Counted from the stretch's first letter, positions 52,621 to 62,603 are shown. The stretch is DNA of 64,000 nucleotides from DASQUK01 sp963717085 (GCA_963717085.1 CAVQVM010000011.1:310001-374000), one strand, 5' to 3'. Notes: generated by a model not told the origin, from the letters alone. Made by a program: numbers and translations.

Positions 52621-52747
52621 CGACCGCCACCGGCCGCCGAGCTGGTCCACCACCTGCAGCTTGACGCCGTCGTCCAGCGACACCTCCGGCTGCCACCCGA
52701 GCACGCCAGCCGACGAAGCCCGCCGACCCGGTCACGACAGATCTCAT
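52621..52747 (-). pseudogene. internally deleted NAD-dependent epimerase gene
   Basis: The minus strand begins ATG at 52747 with MRSVVTGSAGFVGW, an SDR N-terminus. Almost at once another frame gives VLGWQPEVSLDDGVKLQVVD, the typical C-terminus of nucleotide-sugar epimerases (L-G-W-x-P-x-x-S-L-D-D-G). The 250-300 central codons are missing. The joined fragment ends against the RmlC stop. Confidence 0.7.
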
Positions 52748-52758
52748 CGCCGCGGGTG

Positions 52759-53445
52759 CTAGGCGCCAGTGCGGTCGACCTCCGGCTGCGCCACGGGCGG
52801 TTCGGCGCGACGCTGCCGGCGCGACAGCCAGAGCTCGCGCGCGATCGGCAGCACCGAGATGGCGACGATGGTGAGGATCGCCAGCTCGAGGTTCTCCTCG
52901 ATGAAGTCCACCTGGCCGAGGAAGTAGCCGAGCAGCGTCACCCCGATCGCCCACAGGAGCCCGCCGACCACGTTGAACGTCACGAACGTGCGGTACTGCA
53001 TGTTCGACACCCCGGCGACGACCGGCACGAAGGTGCGCACCACCGGCACGAAGCGAGCCAGGACAATGGTCTTGGCCCCGTAGCGCTCGAAGAACGCGTG
53101 GGCCTTGTCGACGTTCTCCTGCTTGAAGAACCGCGAGTCGGGGCGGCTGAAGATCGCCGGTCCCGCCCGCCGGCCGATGACGTAGCCCACCTGGTCGCCG
53201 GCCACGGCGGCGATGAACGTCCCCACGAGGAGCCACCCGAGGGGCAGGTGCAGCGCCTCGTCGACGCTCGACGGCGCCGACGCCAGGAACCCGGCGGTGA
53301 ACAGCAGCGAGTCGCCCGGCAGGAAGAACCCGACGAGCATCCCCGACTCGGCGAAGACGACCGCGAAGACACCCCAGAGACCAATGTCGTCGATGAGGCT
53401 CTTCGGGTCGAGCAGGCCCCCAGCGGCGAGCACTCGTCCGAGCAT
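52759..53445 (-). CDS. DedA-family membrane protein
   Basis: This 228-residue protein has the DedA features FAESGMLVGFFLPGDSLLFTAG (about 31-52), GDQVGYVIGRRAG (near 83-95), FFKQENVDKAHAFFERYGAKT, and the conserved R-F-x-P-x-x-R (ARFVPVVRTFVPVVAG). DedA proteins are flippase-type transporters for undecaprenyl phosphate or other phospholipids. The position at the edge of the exopolysaccharide locus fits carrier lipid recycling, though DedA genes are also common outside such loci. Confidence 0.92.
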   Translation of the reverse strand: MLGRVLAAGGLLDPKSLIDDIGLWGVFAVVFAESGMLVGFFLPGDSLLFTAGFLASAPSSVDEALHLPLGWLLVGTFIAAVAGDQVGYVIGRRAGPAIFSRPDSRFFKQENVDKAHAFFERYGAKTIVLARFVPVVRTFVPVVAGVSNMQYRTFVTFNVVGGLLWAIGVTLLGYFLGQVDFIEENLELAILTIVAISVLPIARELWLSRRQRRAEPPVAQPEVDRTGA

Positions 53446-53479
53446 CTGGAGAGGCTATCGGTAGCGACCAGGGGGTGCG

Positions 53480-54421
53480 CTATTGCGGCTGGTTCCACTC
53501 GACCCAGCCGGCGCCGGTCCGGCCGGTGGCGGCGTCCCGGAACCGGCACAGTGCCCGCGGGAAGCGCGACACCCTGCCGGCGCCGTCCTCGAGGAGGACC
53601 GGGGCGAACGCCACCGGCTCGACCTCGAGGTGGAGGTCGTCGTAGCCGACGGTGGCGGACGCGGGGAACCCGTGGCCTCCGGGCACCCAGGTCGCCGTGG
53701 TGTGCTCGACGCCCGCCAGCGGTGCGCCCGGCGGCTGGACGAAGCCGGGGTGATACGGCACCACGTCGTCTCCCAGCCGCACGGTGGTGCCGTGGAAGCG
53801 GGTGCCGTCGTCGAGCCAGCCGGCCGACCATGTCCACCCGAGGGTCCACCAATCCCGCGTGCCCCACGAGTGGTCGCGCTCGCCGATGGCGTCGACCTCG
53901 ATGCGCTCGTCGCCCACCAGCACCACGCCGTGGACCCGGCACGGCACCTCGTAGCGGGTGGTGCCCGGCGGGTACACGTAGGCGGCGCCATCGGTCTCCC
54001 ACTCGAGGTCGAGCCCGAACGCCACCCGGTCGCCGACCGGCGGCCCGTGGGGGTCGTACATGGCGGCGGGATCGTCCAGCCCCAGGGCGAAGGCCTCGCA
54101 GCCGAGCGAGATGTGGTCGAACGACGTCTCGATGTTGTGGTCGGCCCAGAGGCCCTCGGCGCGGACCTCGAGCGACGGCGGGCGCGGCGGCCGCACGTCG
54201 TGGTCGACCACCGTCACCAGGCGCCGGCCCTCGCCCACAACGCAGGCCCAGTACCAGGCCATCGTCTGGTTGGGATACAAACCCAAGCGCACATAGCCGC
54301 CGAGCGTCGCGTCGCGTGTGGCGAAGTCGTAGTACCACGACTCGCCCCACCAATCGCCCTCTCCCGGGATGTGGTAGGACTCGTCGGCGGCGGTCAACCC
54401 GGCGGGTATGAGTTCGGTCAC
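53480..54421 (-). CDS. CrtC/hydroxyneurosporene synthase-like beta-barrel protein
   Basis: This 313-residue protein has many Trp/Tyr/Asp-rich strands: WWGESWYYDFATRDATLGGY, HNIETSFDHISLGCEAFALG, ERDHSWGTRDWWTLGWTWS and HTTATWVPGG. The pattern resembles the CrtC/AttH-like lipocalin-repeat proteins that hydrate or bind isoprenoids and lipids; the D-H-S-W-G motif is the hallmark. There is no signal peptide. GTG 54421 overlaps the stop of the truncated CGNR gene (GTGA). Its substrate is unknown. Confidence 0.65.
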   Translation of the reverse strand: MTELIPAGLTAADESYHIPGEGDWWGESWYYDFATRDATLGGYVRLGLYPNQTMAWYWACVVGEGRRLVTVVDHDVRPPRPPSLEVRAEGLWADHNIETSFDHISLGCEAFALGLDDPAAMYDPHGPPVGDRVAFGLDLEWETDGAAYVYPPGTTRYEVPCRVHGVVLVGDERIEVDAIGERDHSWGTRDWWTLGWTWSAGWLDDGTRFHGTTVRLGDDVVPYHPGFVQPPGAPLAGVEHTTATWVPGGHGFPASATVGYDDLHLEVEPVAFAPVLLEDGAGRVSRFPRALCRFRDAATGRTGAGWVEWNQPQ

Positions 54422-54600
54422 TCGCCGAGTCTGGCGCGATACGCCCGGACCTGGTGGCGGTTGCCGCAGACGTTCATCGAGCACCGGCGGCGCGAGCGGT
54501 TGCGGGACTCGACGTAGAGGGCCCACGCGCAACGTCGTCGGGGCAAACCTTCAGCCGGTTCCAGACCCGGCGCGTGGAGGTAGGGCGGTAGCTTCCGCCC
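54418..54600 (-). pseudogene. truncated CGNR zinc-finger protein
   Basis: The frame encodes LPRRRCAWALYVESRNRSRR then RCSMNVCGNRHQVRAYRAR, the C-terminal zinc finger of CGNR regulators (C-x-C pair reduced to a single C in RRCAW, then CSMNVCGNR). The N-terminal ABATE domain is absent because the SCP2 gene begins on the other strand at 54602. A TTG at 54546 could start a 42-residue peptide. I judge it a remnant whose stop is still coupled to the CrtC-like gene. Confidence 0.6.
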
Positions 54601-54601
54601 G

Positions 54602-54991
54602 GTGCAGTACCTGAGCCGCGAGTGGATGGAGGCCGCCCGATTGGCCGTCGCCGGCGATGCCAATCTCCATAGCGCCACCGCCGGCGTCAGGCTCACGGTC
54701 GAGCACGTGGTCATCGGCGGGCCCCGGGGGACCATCCGCTGGCACGTCACCATCGACGACGGGGACGTCGGCCTGGCCGATGGTCCGGCCGTGGATCCCG
54801 ACCTGCGGTTCACCACCGACTACGCCACTGCCGCGCAGATCGCCGCTGGCGAGCTGGGTGCACAGCGAGCCTTCGTGGAAGGGCGCCTGCGAGTGGGCGG
54901 CGACCTGGGTGCGCTGATTCGCCACCAGAAGGCGTTGTCGACGATCGGCGACGCCCTGGGCGGCGTCCGCGCTCGGACCCAAGGCCCGTAG
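54602..54991 (+). CDS. SCP2 sterol-carrier-like protein
   Basis: This 129-residue protein has the SCP2 fold pattern: LSREWMEAARLAVAGD, a beta-sheet (GTIRWHVTIDDGDVGLADG), LRFTTDYATAAQIAAGEL and a helix-rich end with AFVEGRLRVGGDLGALIRHQ. It binds hydrophobic ligands such as lipids. The GTG at 54602 starts it. The Fpg/Nei gene follows after 12 bp on the same strand. Confidence 0.82.
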   Translation: MQYLSREWMEAARLAVAGDANLHSATAGVRLTVEHVVIGGPRGTIRWHVTIDDGDVGLADGPAVDPDLRFTTDYATAAQIAAGELGAQRAFVEGRLRVGGDLGALIRHQKALSTIGDALGGVRARTQGP

Positions 54992-55003
54992 GATGCAGCG
55001 ACC

Positions 55004-55840
55004 GTGCCCGAGATGCCCGAAGTCCAGGCCCACGCCGAGCGCCTGACCGAGGCGTTCGGGGGCGCCGTGCTCCAGCGATTCACGCCCCTGGCGTTCACTG
55101 TGCTCAAGACGGCGACGCCGGGCCCGGAGTCGGCGCAGGGGCACGCCCTCGAGTCCGTCGGCCGGCGGGGCAAACACCTGCTGCTGCGCTTCGAGCCGTG
55201 CACGTTCGTGGTCCACCTCATGCAGGGTGGGCGCCTGCGGGTCGACGAGAAGCAGGCAGCCCGGCCCCGGAACGGTCAGGGACGATGGCGGTTCGCCGAC
55301 GGGCGCGCGCTGCTGCTCACCGAGGCGGGCACCGAGCGCAAGGCCGGGGTGTGGGTCGTGGCCGGCGATCCACTGAGCCAGCCACCCCTCGACACCCTCG
55401 GTCCCGAGGCCAACATGCTCGACGAGCCCACGATGGCCCGCCTGCTGGCCGACAACTCGATGCGCCTGCACGGCTGGCTGCGCGACCAGGGGATCCTGGC
55501 GGGCATCGGCCGGCGCCTGGCCAACGAGATGTGCCACCGGGCCCAGCTGTCGCCGTTCGCCAACACCGCCAAGCTGACGCCCGACGAGGTCAAGCGCCTT
55601 CACGCCGCAATGGGCGAGTGCATCGACGAGTCACTCGACTACGAGCGCACCCGCGACGACATGTCGTCGTCGGCGGACCGCCCGGGCGGCGTCCACCACC
55701 GCACCGGCGAGCCCTGCCCGGTGTGCGGCGACATCGTGCGCGCCGTCGAGTACCGCAGCTACACGGTCAACTACTGCCCCACCTGCCAGACCGGCGGCAA
55801 GGTGCTGGCGGACAACACCACGAGCCGCTTCCTGAAGTAG
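55004..55840 (+). CDS. Fpg/Nei-family DNA glycosylase
   Basis: The product has 278 residues. GTG 55004 gives MPEMPEVQAHAERL, so the catalytic Pro2 and Glu3 are present; starting at ATG 55013 would also give MPE and is less likely. GRRGKHLLLRF carries the conserved Lys, the helix-two-turn-helix is near LSPFANTAKLTPDEVKRL, and the C-terminal zinc finger is CPVCGDIVRAVEYRSYTVNY then CPTCQ. It removes oxidised bases and cuts the backbone in base excision repair. The product is close to both Fpg and Nei; the substrate range is not decidable by eye. Confidence 0.9.
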   Translation: MPEMPEVQAHAERLTEAFGGAVLQRFTPLAFTVLKTATPGPESAQGHALESVGRRGKHLLLRFEPCTFVVHLMQGGRLRVDEKQAARPRNGQGRWRFADGRALLLTEAGTERKAGVWVVAGDPLSQPPLDTLGPEANMLDEPTMARLLADNSMRLHGWLRDQGILAGIGRRLANEMCHRAQLSPFANTAKLTPDEVKRLHAAMGECIDESLDYERTRDDMSSSADRPGGVHHRTGEPCPVCGDIVRAVEYRSYTVNYCPTCQTGGKVLADNTTSRFLK

Positions 55841-55959
55841 GCCACCCCGGAACGCCCTGCGGCGGCACTCCGACCGAACCGGCGTCCCGAAACGCTGCGA
55901 ACCGGCACGTCCGAACGCCGGAACGAGCGGCCGGGCCGGTACCCCCGGGCCGATGCCGC

Positions 55960-56949
55960 TCAGATCAGGCCGAGCCCGACCACGGTGTCGCGCTCGCCGG
56001 CCAGCTCGCCCACCGAGGCGTCGATGCGCCTGCGGCTGAAGTCGTCGAGGTCGAGGCCCGGCACGATCTGGTAATCGCCGCTTGCGGTGGTGCAGGGGAA
56101 GCCGGAGACCAGGCCCTCGGGCACGCCATAGCTGCCATCGGACGGCACCGCCATCGACACCCAGTCGTCGGCCGGCGACCCGAGCGCCCAGTCGCGCACG
56201 TGCTCGATGGCGGCATTGGCCGCCGACGCCGCGGACGACAGCCCGCGGGCCTCGAGCACCGCGGCGCCCCGCTGCTGCACCGTGGGGATGAACTCGTGCT
56301 CGAGCCAGCCGCGGTCACCGCCGATGGCGTCGAACGCGGGCTTGCCGGCGATCTCGGCGTGGAACACGTCGGGGTACTGCGTCGCCGAGTGGTTGCCCCA
56401 GATCGTCATCCTGGCGACGTCGGCGATGTGGGCGCCGGCCTTGCGGGCCAGCTGGGCCTTGGCCCGGTTGTGGTCGAGCCGGGTCATGGCGGAGAACCGC
56501 TCGCCGGGGACGCTGGGTGCGTTGTTCATGGCGATCAGCGCGTTGGTGTTGGCGGGGTTGCCGACGACCAGCACCCGCACGTCGTCGGCCGCGTTCTCGG
56601 ATATGGCCTTGCCCTGAGCGGTGAAGATGGCGCCGTTGGCGGACAGCAGGTCGGCCCGCTCCATGCCCGCCTTGCGGGGCATGGCGCCGACGAGGAGCGC
56701 ATAGCTGACGCCATCGAAGGCGCGGCCGGCGTCGTCGGTGCCCACGACGTCCGCCAGCAGCGGGAAGGCGCAGTCGTCGAGCTCCATGCACACGCCCTCG
56801 AGCGCGCCGAAGGCCTGGGGGATCTCGAGCAACTGGAGGATCACCGGTTGGTCGTCGCCCAGCATCTGACCGCTGGCGATGCGGAACAGCAGGGCGTAGC
56901 CGATCTGGCCGGCAGCCCCGGTGACGGCGACACGTACAGGATCCTTCAT
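55960..56949 (-). CDS. mdh: malate dehydrogenase
   Basis: This 329-residue NAD-dependent enzyme has TGAAGQIGYALLFRIASG (10-27), VGAMPRKAGMERADLL (active-site loop), VVGNPANTNALIAMNNAP, LDHNRAKAQLA and TIWGNHSATQYPD with the catalytic His. It oxidises malate to oxaloacetate in the TCA cycle; icd and sdhCAB are also in the window. ATG 56949 is chosen (the frame is open to 57036). A TTGAAG/CTTCAA palindrome lies 46 bp upstream, between it and the aldehyde dehydrogenase terminator. Confidence 0.94.
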   Translation of the reverse strand: MKDPVRVAVTGAAGQIGYALLFRIASGQMLGDDQPVILQLLEIPQAFGALEGVCMELDDCAFPLLADVVGTDDAGRAFDGVSYALLVGAMPRKAGMERADLLSANGAIFTAQGKAISENAADDVRVLVVGNPANTNALIAMNNAPSVPGERFSAMTRLDHNRAKAQLARKAGAHIADVARMTIWGNHSATQYPDVFHAEIAGKPAFDAIGGDRGWLEHEFIPTVQQRGAAVLEARGLSSAASAANAAIEHVRDWALGSPADDWVSMAVPSDGSYGVPEGLVSGFPCTTASGDYQIVPGLDLDDFSRRRIDASVGELAGERDTVVGLGLI

Positions 56950-56994
56950 GGGGGCCGACCCTACGATGCGGCGCCGCCGGGGAGCCAGACCATG

Positions 56995-57040
56995 TCTTTG
57001 AAGCCTTTTCGGGGCTGAGGCCCGTTTTTCCTTCAAAGAC
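56995..57040. repeat. TTGAAG/CTTCAA intergenic palindrome, copy 3
   Basis: The outer arms GTCTTTGAAG and CTTCAAAGAC pair perfectly over 10 bp around CCTTTTCGGGGCTGAGGCCC and a T-run. The core CGGG/CCCG is like the other copies. It lies between the aldehyde dehydrogenase terminator and mdh, where both flanking genes run left, so it is in the mdh leader and is not simply a bidirectional terminator. Confidence 0.75.
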
Positions 57041-57041
57041 G

Positions 57042-57074
57042 CGGCAAGGGAGCGCCCGTGGGCGCTCCCTGCCG
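57042..57074 (-). terminator. hairpin terminator of the aldehyde dehydrogenase gene
   Basis: GGGAGCGCCC and GGGCGCTCCC (10 bp, GT loop) are extended by CGGCA/TGCCG with one bulged A. It begins 23 bp past the stop at 57097. Confidence 0.8.
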
Positions 57075-57096
57075 GTGGTGGGCGTCCGCCGCAGAC

Positions 57097-58527
<1,431 letters not shown>

Positions 58528-58627
58528 GGCGGAACCTCCGAGGTGGGGCGTCGTGACTCGACGCTAGCGCCGTTCCTGACCCAGCGGTCAAGCGGCCGCG
58601 AGACATGCGCCCGCCGCCTCGGGACCG

Positions 58628-59473
58628 TCAGTCCCGGTGCCGGCCGGCCCGCCCGAGCACCCAGAAGGCGATGCCCGCCGCCACGCCCACGTTGAGCGAG
58701 TCGACCCCGCCCCGCATGGGGATGCCGGCCTGGACGTCGGCGGCGGCCAGGGTCCCCGGCGACAGCCCCGGCCCTTCGGCACCGAACAGCAGCGCCAGCC
58801 GCTCGTCGCGCCGGTCGACTCCCCCGTCGCCGGCACCGCCGAGGGCCAGCTCGTCGAGGGGAACGGCGCCGTCACCGGGCGTGAGGGCGATCAGGCGGAA
58901 GCCGTGCGCGCGCAGCACATCGAGGCCGCCCGGAAGGCGCGGGATCCAGGCCCACGGGAATCCGTAGCCCTCGCCCATCGCCACGCGCGCGGTGCGGCGG
59001 TAGAGCGGATCGCTGCAGGTGGGATCGAGCAGGACGGCGTCCATGCCCAGGGCAGCGGCCGAGCGCAGGATCACGCCCAGGTTCGTGGGGTTGCTCACCC
59101 GCTCCAGCACCACCACCCGCCGGGCGGCGTCGAGTACCTCGGCCGCTGGCGGGGGCGGGCGCCGCTCGAAGCAGGCGAGCAGGCCGCGGTGGACGCCGAG
59201 CCCGGTGATGCGCTGCAGCACCGCCGGGGTCGCGGCGTAGACGGGCACGCCAGCATCCATGCCGGGCGGCAGCGGATCGGTGCGGGTGGCGTCGACCAGC
59301 ACCGCCAGCGGCTCGTAGCCGGCGCGGGCCGCGCGCTCCGCCACGACGTCGCCCTCGGCGATGAACACCCCGCGCCTGCCCGGCACAACCCGGCGGGCCA
59401 GCTCGCGATCGCGCAGGCCCACGAAGGGCGCGATTCGGGGGTCACGGGGGTCGTCGATCGGCACCCAGGGCAC
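58628..59473 (-). CDS. SpoU/TrmH-family RNA 2'-O-methyltransferase
   Basis: This 281-residue protein has an N-terminal substrate-binding domain (FIAEGDVVAERAARAGYEPL) and the SPOUT knot with NPTNLGVILRSAAALGMD (motif 1), LLFGAEGPGLSP (motif 2) and IPMRGGVDSLNVGVAAGIA (motif 3). Members methylate ribose in rRNA or tRNA. The target cannot be fixed from sequence. ATG 59473 starts it. Confidence 0.92.
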   Translation of the reverse strand: MPWVPIDDPRDPRIAPFVGLRDRELARRVVPGRRGVFIAEGDVVAERAARAGYEPLAVLVDATRTDPLPPGMDAGVPVYAATPAVLQRITGLGVHRGLLACFERRPPPPAAEVLDAARRVVVLERVSNPTNLGVILRSAAALGMDAVLLDPTCSDPLYRRTARVAMGEGYGFPWAWIPRLPGGLDVLRAHGFRLIALTPGDGAVPLDELALGGAGDGGVDRRDERLALLFGAEGPGLSPGTLAAADVQAGIPMRGGVDSLNVGVAAGIAFWVLGRAGRHRD

Positions 59474-59535
59474 GGGCGCATGGTCTCGCCGACGGATGCC
59501 GGCCGCAAGGGTTGCTGGCGGTGGACCCGGCGGCG

Positions 59536-60036
59536 TCAGGACGACTCGTCGATGACGTTCGAACTGGCCGACACGCCCGACACGCAGCCACCGGATCCGG
59601 TGCTCGGCCAGCCCATGACCGCGAGTGTCGCCGGCCCGTAGGCGCCGTCGGCAGTGACGCCATGCTGCTGCTGGACGTTCATCAGCGCCTGGGTGGTTTC
59701 CGCCCCGAAGTTCCCGTCGACACCGACGCTCTGCCCGTTACATCGGACCAGCGCGCTCTGTAGCACGAGGATGGCCTCGTCGTCGCCGCTTCCCTCATGC
59801 ATGACGCAGTTGGCGGAACCGTCCGATCCGATCAGCGAGGTATCGCCCGGCACCTGAGCGTTCTCGGACGCCGTCTCCACGACGACGACGCCATTGCACG
59901 TCGGCGCGTTGCTGTCGAAGTCGATGTCGCCGTCGCCGTCGCCACCGTTGCCGATATCGCAGCCGGAGTCGGTTGACCCGAGGGCGGCAAGGCCGAACAA
60001 CACCAGAACGGCGATTCCTCCCGCTTTCGAAGCCAC
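59536..60036 (-). CDS. exported peptidoglycan-binding-domain protein
   Basis: GTG 60036 gives 166 residues with a hydrophobic N-terminus (GGIAVLVLFGLAALG, about 6-20) and a Cys shortly after (TDSGC), so it is a possible lipoprotein or signal-anchored protein. An Asp/Gly-rich linker (GGDGDGDIDFDSN) follows. The C-terminal half is a PG-binding-1 domain: LQSALVRCNG, VDGNFGAETTQALMNVQQQH and ADGAYGPATLAVM. The domain normally has one repeat of this type. RBS GGGAG precedes the GTG. The catalytic partner is unknown. Confidence 0.8.
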   Translation of the reverse strand: MASKAGGIAVLVLFGLAALGSTDSGCDIGNGGDGDGDIDFDSNAPTCNGVVVVETASENAQVPGDTSLIGSDGSANCVMHEGSGDDEAILVLQSALVRCNGQSVGVDGNFGAETTQALMNVQQQHGVTADGAYGPATLAVMGWPSTGSGGCVSGVSASSNVIDESS

Positions 60037-60142
60037 GGCCGCTCCCTGGCTGGTGGATACGCCCTGGGCACCGTCGTTCCAGATCGGCGACGCCGAAAAC
60101 GTAACGTGAGTGGCCGCCGGAGACGGGGATCCCCCTAAGCTG

Positions 60143-60162
60143 TACAAGTTCGATACAAGTTC
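60143..60162 (+). promoter_or_regulatory. two 9-bp direct repeats upstream of icd
   Basis: TACAAGTTC occurs at 60143-60151 and 60154-60162, 11 bp apart, ending 20 bp before the icd ATG. The spacing suits a regulator that binds direct repeats on one face of DNA, but the element also overlaps any -10 region. The sequence differs from the CTTCAG arrays of the exopolysaccharide locus. Confidence 0.4.
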
Positions 60163-60182
60163 CTCATCGGAGAAGATCGCGC

Positions 60183-61406
60183 ATGGCCAAGATCAAGGTC
60201 GCCAACCCCGTCGTGGAGATCGACGGGGACGAGATGACACGGGTCATCTGGCAGTTCATCAAGGACAAGCTGATCCTCCCCTACATCGACATCGAACTGC
60301 TCTACTACGACCTCTCGATCCAGAAGCGCGACGAGACCGACGACCAGATCACCGTCGACGCCGCCAATGCGATCAAGCGGCACGGCGTGGGCGTGAAGTG
60401 CGCCACCATCACGCCGGACGAGGCCCGCGTCGAGGAGTTCGGCCTGAAGAAGATGTGGCGCTCGCCCAACGGCACGATCCGCAACATCCTGGGCGGCGTC
60501 GTGTTCCGGGAGCCGATCATCTGCTCCAACGTGCCGCGGCTCGTGCCGGGCTGGACGAAGCCGATCGTCATCGGCCGTCATGCCCATGGCGACCAGTACA
60601 AGGCCACCGACTTCGTCGTGCCCGGACCGGGGTCCCTGACCATCAGCTACACCCCGGCGGACGGCGGCGAGCCGATGGAGTACAAGGTCGCCGAATTCCC
60701 GGGCGGCGGCATCGCCCTGGGCATGTACAACTTCGACGACTCGATCCGGGACTTCGCCCGGGCGTCGTTCCGCTACGGCCTCGAGCGCCAGTACCCCGTC
60801 TACCTGTCCACCAAGAACACGATCCTCAAGGCCTACGACGGCCGCTTCAAGGACCTGTTCCAGGAGGTGTTCGAGGAGGAGTTCAAGGCCGAGTTCGACG
60901 CCGCCGGCTTGACCTACGAGCACCGCCTCATCGACGACATGGTCGCGCAGGTCATGAAGTGGGAGGGCGGCTACGTATGGGCGTGCAAGAACTACGACGG
61001 CGACGTGCAGTCCGACGTGGTGGCGCAGGGGTTCGGGTCGCTGGGGCTCATGACGTCCGTGCTGCTGACGCCCGACGGCAAGACCTGTGAGGCCGAGGCC
61101 GCGCACGGCACCGTGACCCGGCACTACCGGCAGTGGCAGAAGGGCGAGAAGACCTCGACCAACCCCATCGCGTCGATCTTCGCCTGGACCCGGGGCCTGA
61201 ACTTCCGGGCCAAGCTCGACCAGACGCCCGAGGTCGGACGGTTCGCCACCACGCTCGAGGACGTGTGCGTGAAGACCGTCGAGAGCGGTCAGATGACCAA
61301 GGACCTGGCCCTGTTCGTGGGCGGCGACACGCCCTGGCTCACCACCGACGAGTTCCTGGACGCGCTCGACACGAACCTGAACAAGGCCATGAGCCTCACG
61401 TCGTAG
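60183..61406 (+). CDS. icd: NADP-dependent isocitrate dehydrogenase
   Basis: This 407-residue protein is of the homodimeric eukaryote-like type: VVEIDGDEMTRVIWQFIKDK (8-27), WRSPNGTIRNILGGVVFREPI (substrate loop), STKNTILKAYDGRFKDLFQE, LIDDMVAQVMKWEGGYVWAC (metal Asp), and EAAHGTVTRHYRQ (cofactor). It decarboxylates isocitrate to 2-oxoglutarate. ATG 60183 is preceded by GGAGAAGAT. It converges on the gene at 61497 and is followed by a hairpin terminator. Confidence 0.96.
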   Translation: MAKIKVANPVVEIDGDEMTRVIWQFIKDKLILPYIDIELLYYDLSIQKRDETDDQITVDAANAIKRHGVGVKCATITPDEARVEEFGLKKMWRSPNGTIRNILGGVVFREPIICSNVPRLVPGWTKPIVIGRHAHGDQYKATDFVVPGPGSLTISYTPADGGEPMEYKVAEFPGGGIALGMYNFDDSIRDFARASFRYGLERQYPVYLSTKNTILKAYDGRFKDLFQEVFEEEFKAEFDAAGLTYEHRLIDDMVAQVMKWEGGYVWACKNYDGDVQSDVVAQGFGSLGLMTSVLLTPDGKTCEAEAAHGTVTRHYRQWQKGEKTSTNPIASIFAWTRGLNFRAKLDQTPEVGRFATTLEDVCVKTVESGQMTKDLALFVGGDTPWLTTDEFLDALDTNLNKAMSLTS

Positions 61407-61420
61407 GCGGATTCGTCGCG

Positions 61421-61467
61421 TTCCTGGCGCCGAATTGGTTGCTCATCGACCAGGTCTGCGCCAGGAA
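61421..61467. terminator. hairpin between icd and the convergent gene
   Basis: TTCCTGGCGC (61421-61430) and GCGCCAGGAA (61458-61467) pair perfectly over 10 bp; the 27-nt loop holds an inner TGGT/ACCA pairing. It lies 15 bp after the icd stop and 30 bp from the convergent stop, so it probably serves both. Confidence 0.65.
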
Positions 61468-61496
61468 GCCGTCGGCAACCGCCGCCAGTCGGCGAC

Positions 61497-62507
61497 TCAG
61501 GAGAGCGGCCAGTAGCCCGCGACCAGGTGGGGCGGCGTATCCAGGTACACCTTGGCCTCCGGGGGTTGGGCGAACCGGCCGTGACTCCAGCGGACCTCGA
61601 TGTGGCCGGTGATTCTGCGTGGACAGCCAGCCTCGCGGTCGTCGATCGTCGCCGTCCACCGCACCAGGGGCTGGCGCGCGGCGACGGGCTCGACGTCGAA
61701 GCGGCGCAGGCGGAAGGCCTGCCGCCAGTCCCAGGGGCTGCCGACCCGGACCCGCACCATGCGGTCCCCGTCGGTTCCGAGCACGAAGTATGTGGCCGCC
61801 GCCACCCGGAGGAAGCGCCACAGCGTGGCCTCGCGCGCCCGGTGCGCCCGCAGCCGATCGCGCCAGCGCCTGGCCGACCCGTCGGCCACGACGGCCGACA
61901 GGGCTGCGTACGCCTCGGCCGCCGCCGGCGACGTCCATGCGCCCCGCCCGAGGGCACGCGCCAGGTCGCGGCGCTCGGCGGGTGACAGGTCGGTCACCCG
62001 ATCGGGCAGCGAGCCGACCATTCCGGTCTCGAACCGCACGATCTCGTACAGCGCCTGCGCCTCCCGCGGGGCAACCTCGGCGAACCAGTCGGCGCGAGCG
62101 TCGGGAGCGGCGCCGTTCGACCCGCCGAAGACGAATCGCGGCGCGGCATTGAGGGTGATGCGGGAGTTGTACTTGCAGCTCACCAGGTAGACGTGATCGA
62201 TCCGCAGGTCGGCCGGCACCGGGTCGACCCCGGGCGGGCGGTGCGGACCCTTCCACTCGACAACCTCGGGCGGGCGGCCCCGAAGGCCGTCGCGGGCATC
62301 GAGGAACGCCCGGCCGTTGGCCCACGCCGCTGCGAACTCCGCCCGGTGGCGGCCCTCCCCGTGCAGCACGCGTAGGCGATCCCAGTGGGCAGGCCCCACG
62401 CCGCCGAAGGCCGCCGGGGGATCAGTCAACGCCGCCCCCAGGTCGCTGGCCCCGAAGGTGGCCAGCCCGGTGACGATCTCGGTGATCTCGGTGCGATCAG
62501 CGGGCAC
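61497..62507 (-). CDS. unknown protein, possibly nuclease-like, next to a DNA methyltransferase
   Basis: I do not recognise this 336-residue family. It has VVEWKG (82-87), then DHVYLVSCKYNSRITLN (104-120), where a Asp, a strand, and Ser-x-Lys resemble a variant PD-(D/E)xK catalytic core, and an Arg/Trp-rich C-terminal half (YFVLGTDGDRMVRVRVG, ITGHIEVRWSHGRFAQPPEA). It has no signal peptide. It follows the DNA methyltransferase gene after 96 bp on the same strand, which is consistent with a restriction-modification or DNA repair role, but this rests on context and a weak motif. Confidence 0.55.
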   Translation of the reverse strand: MPADRTEITEIVTGLATFGASDLGAALTDPPAAFGGVGPAHWDRLRVLHGEGRHRAEFAAAWANGRAFLDARDGLRGRPPEVVEWKGPHRPPGVDPVPADLRIDHVYLVSCKYNSRITLNAAPRFVFGGSNGAAPDARADWFAEVAPREAQALYEIVRFETGMVGSLPDRVTDLSPAERRDLARALGRGAWTSPAAAEAYAALSAVVADGSARRWRDRLRAHRAREATLWRFLRVAAATYFVLGTDGDRMVRVRVGSPWDWRQAFRLRRFDVEPVAARQPLVRWTATIDDREAGCPRRITGHIEVRWSHGRFAQPPEAKVYLDTPPHLVAGYWPLS

Positions 62508-62603
62508 GGGCGACCGATCCGCCGGTCAGCGAGGGTCGATTCCGCCGGTCGCACGTTGGCTCGACCAGCTCGTCGTGGCGCACATCATCCGCGAAATCGA
62601 CCC

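Noticed and set aside
60143..60162. A fifth site of the exopolysaccharide response regulator
   Set aside because: The period is 11 bp but the unit is TACAAGTTC, not CTTCAG/CTCAG, and only two copies are present.
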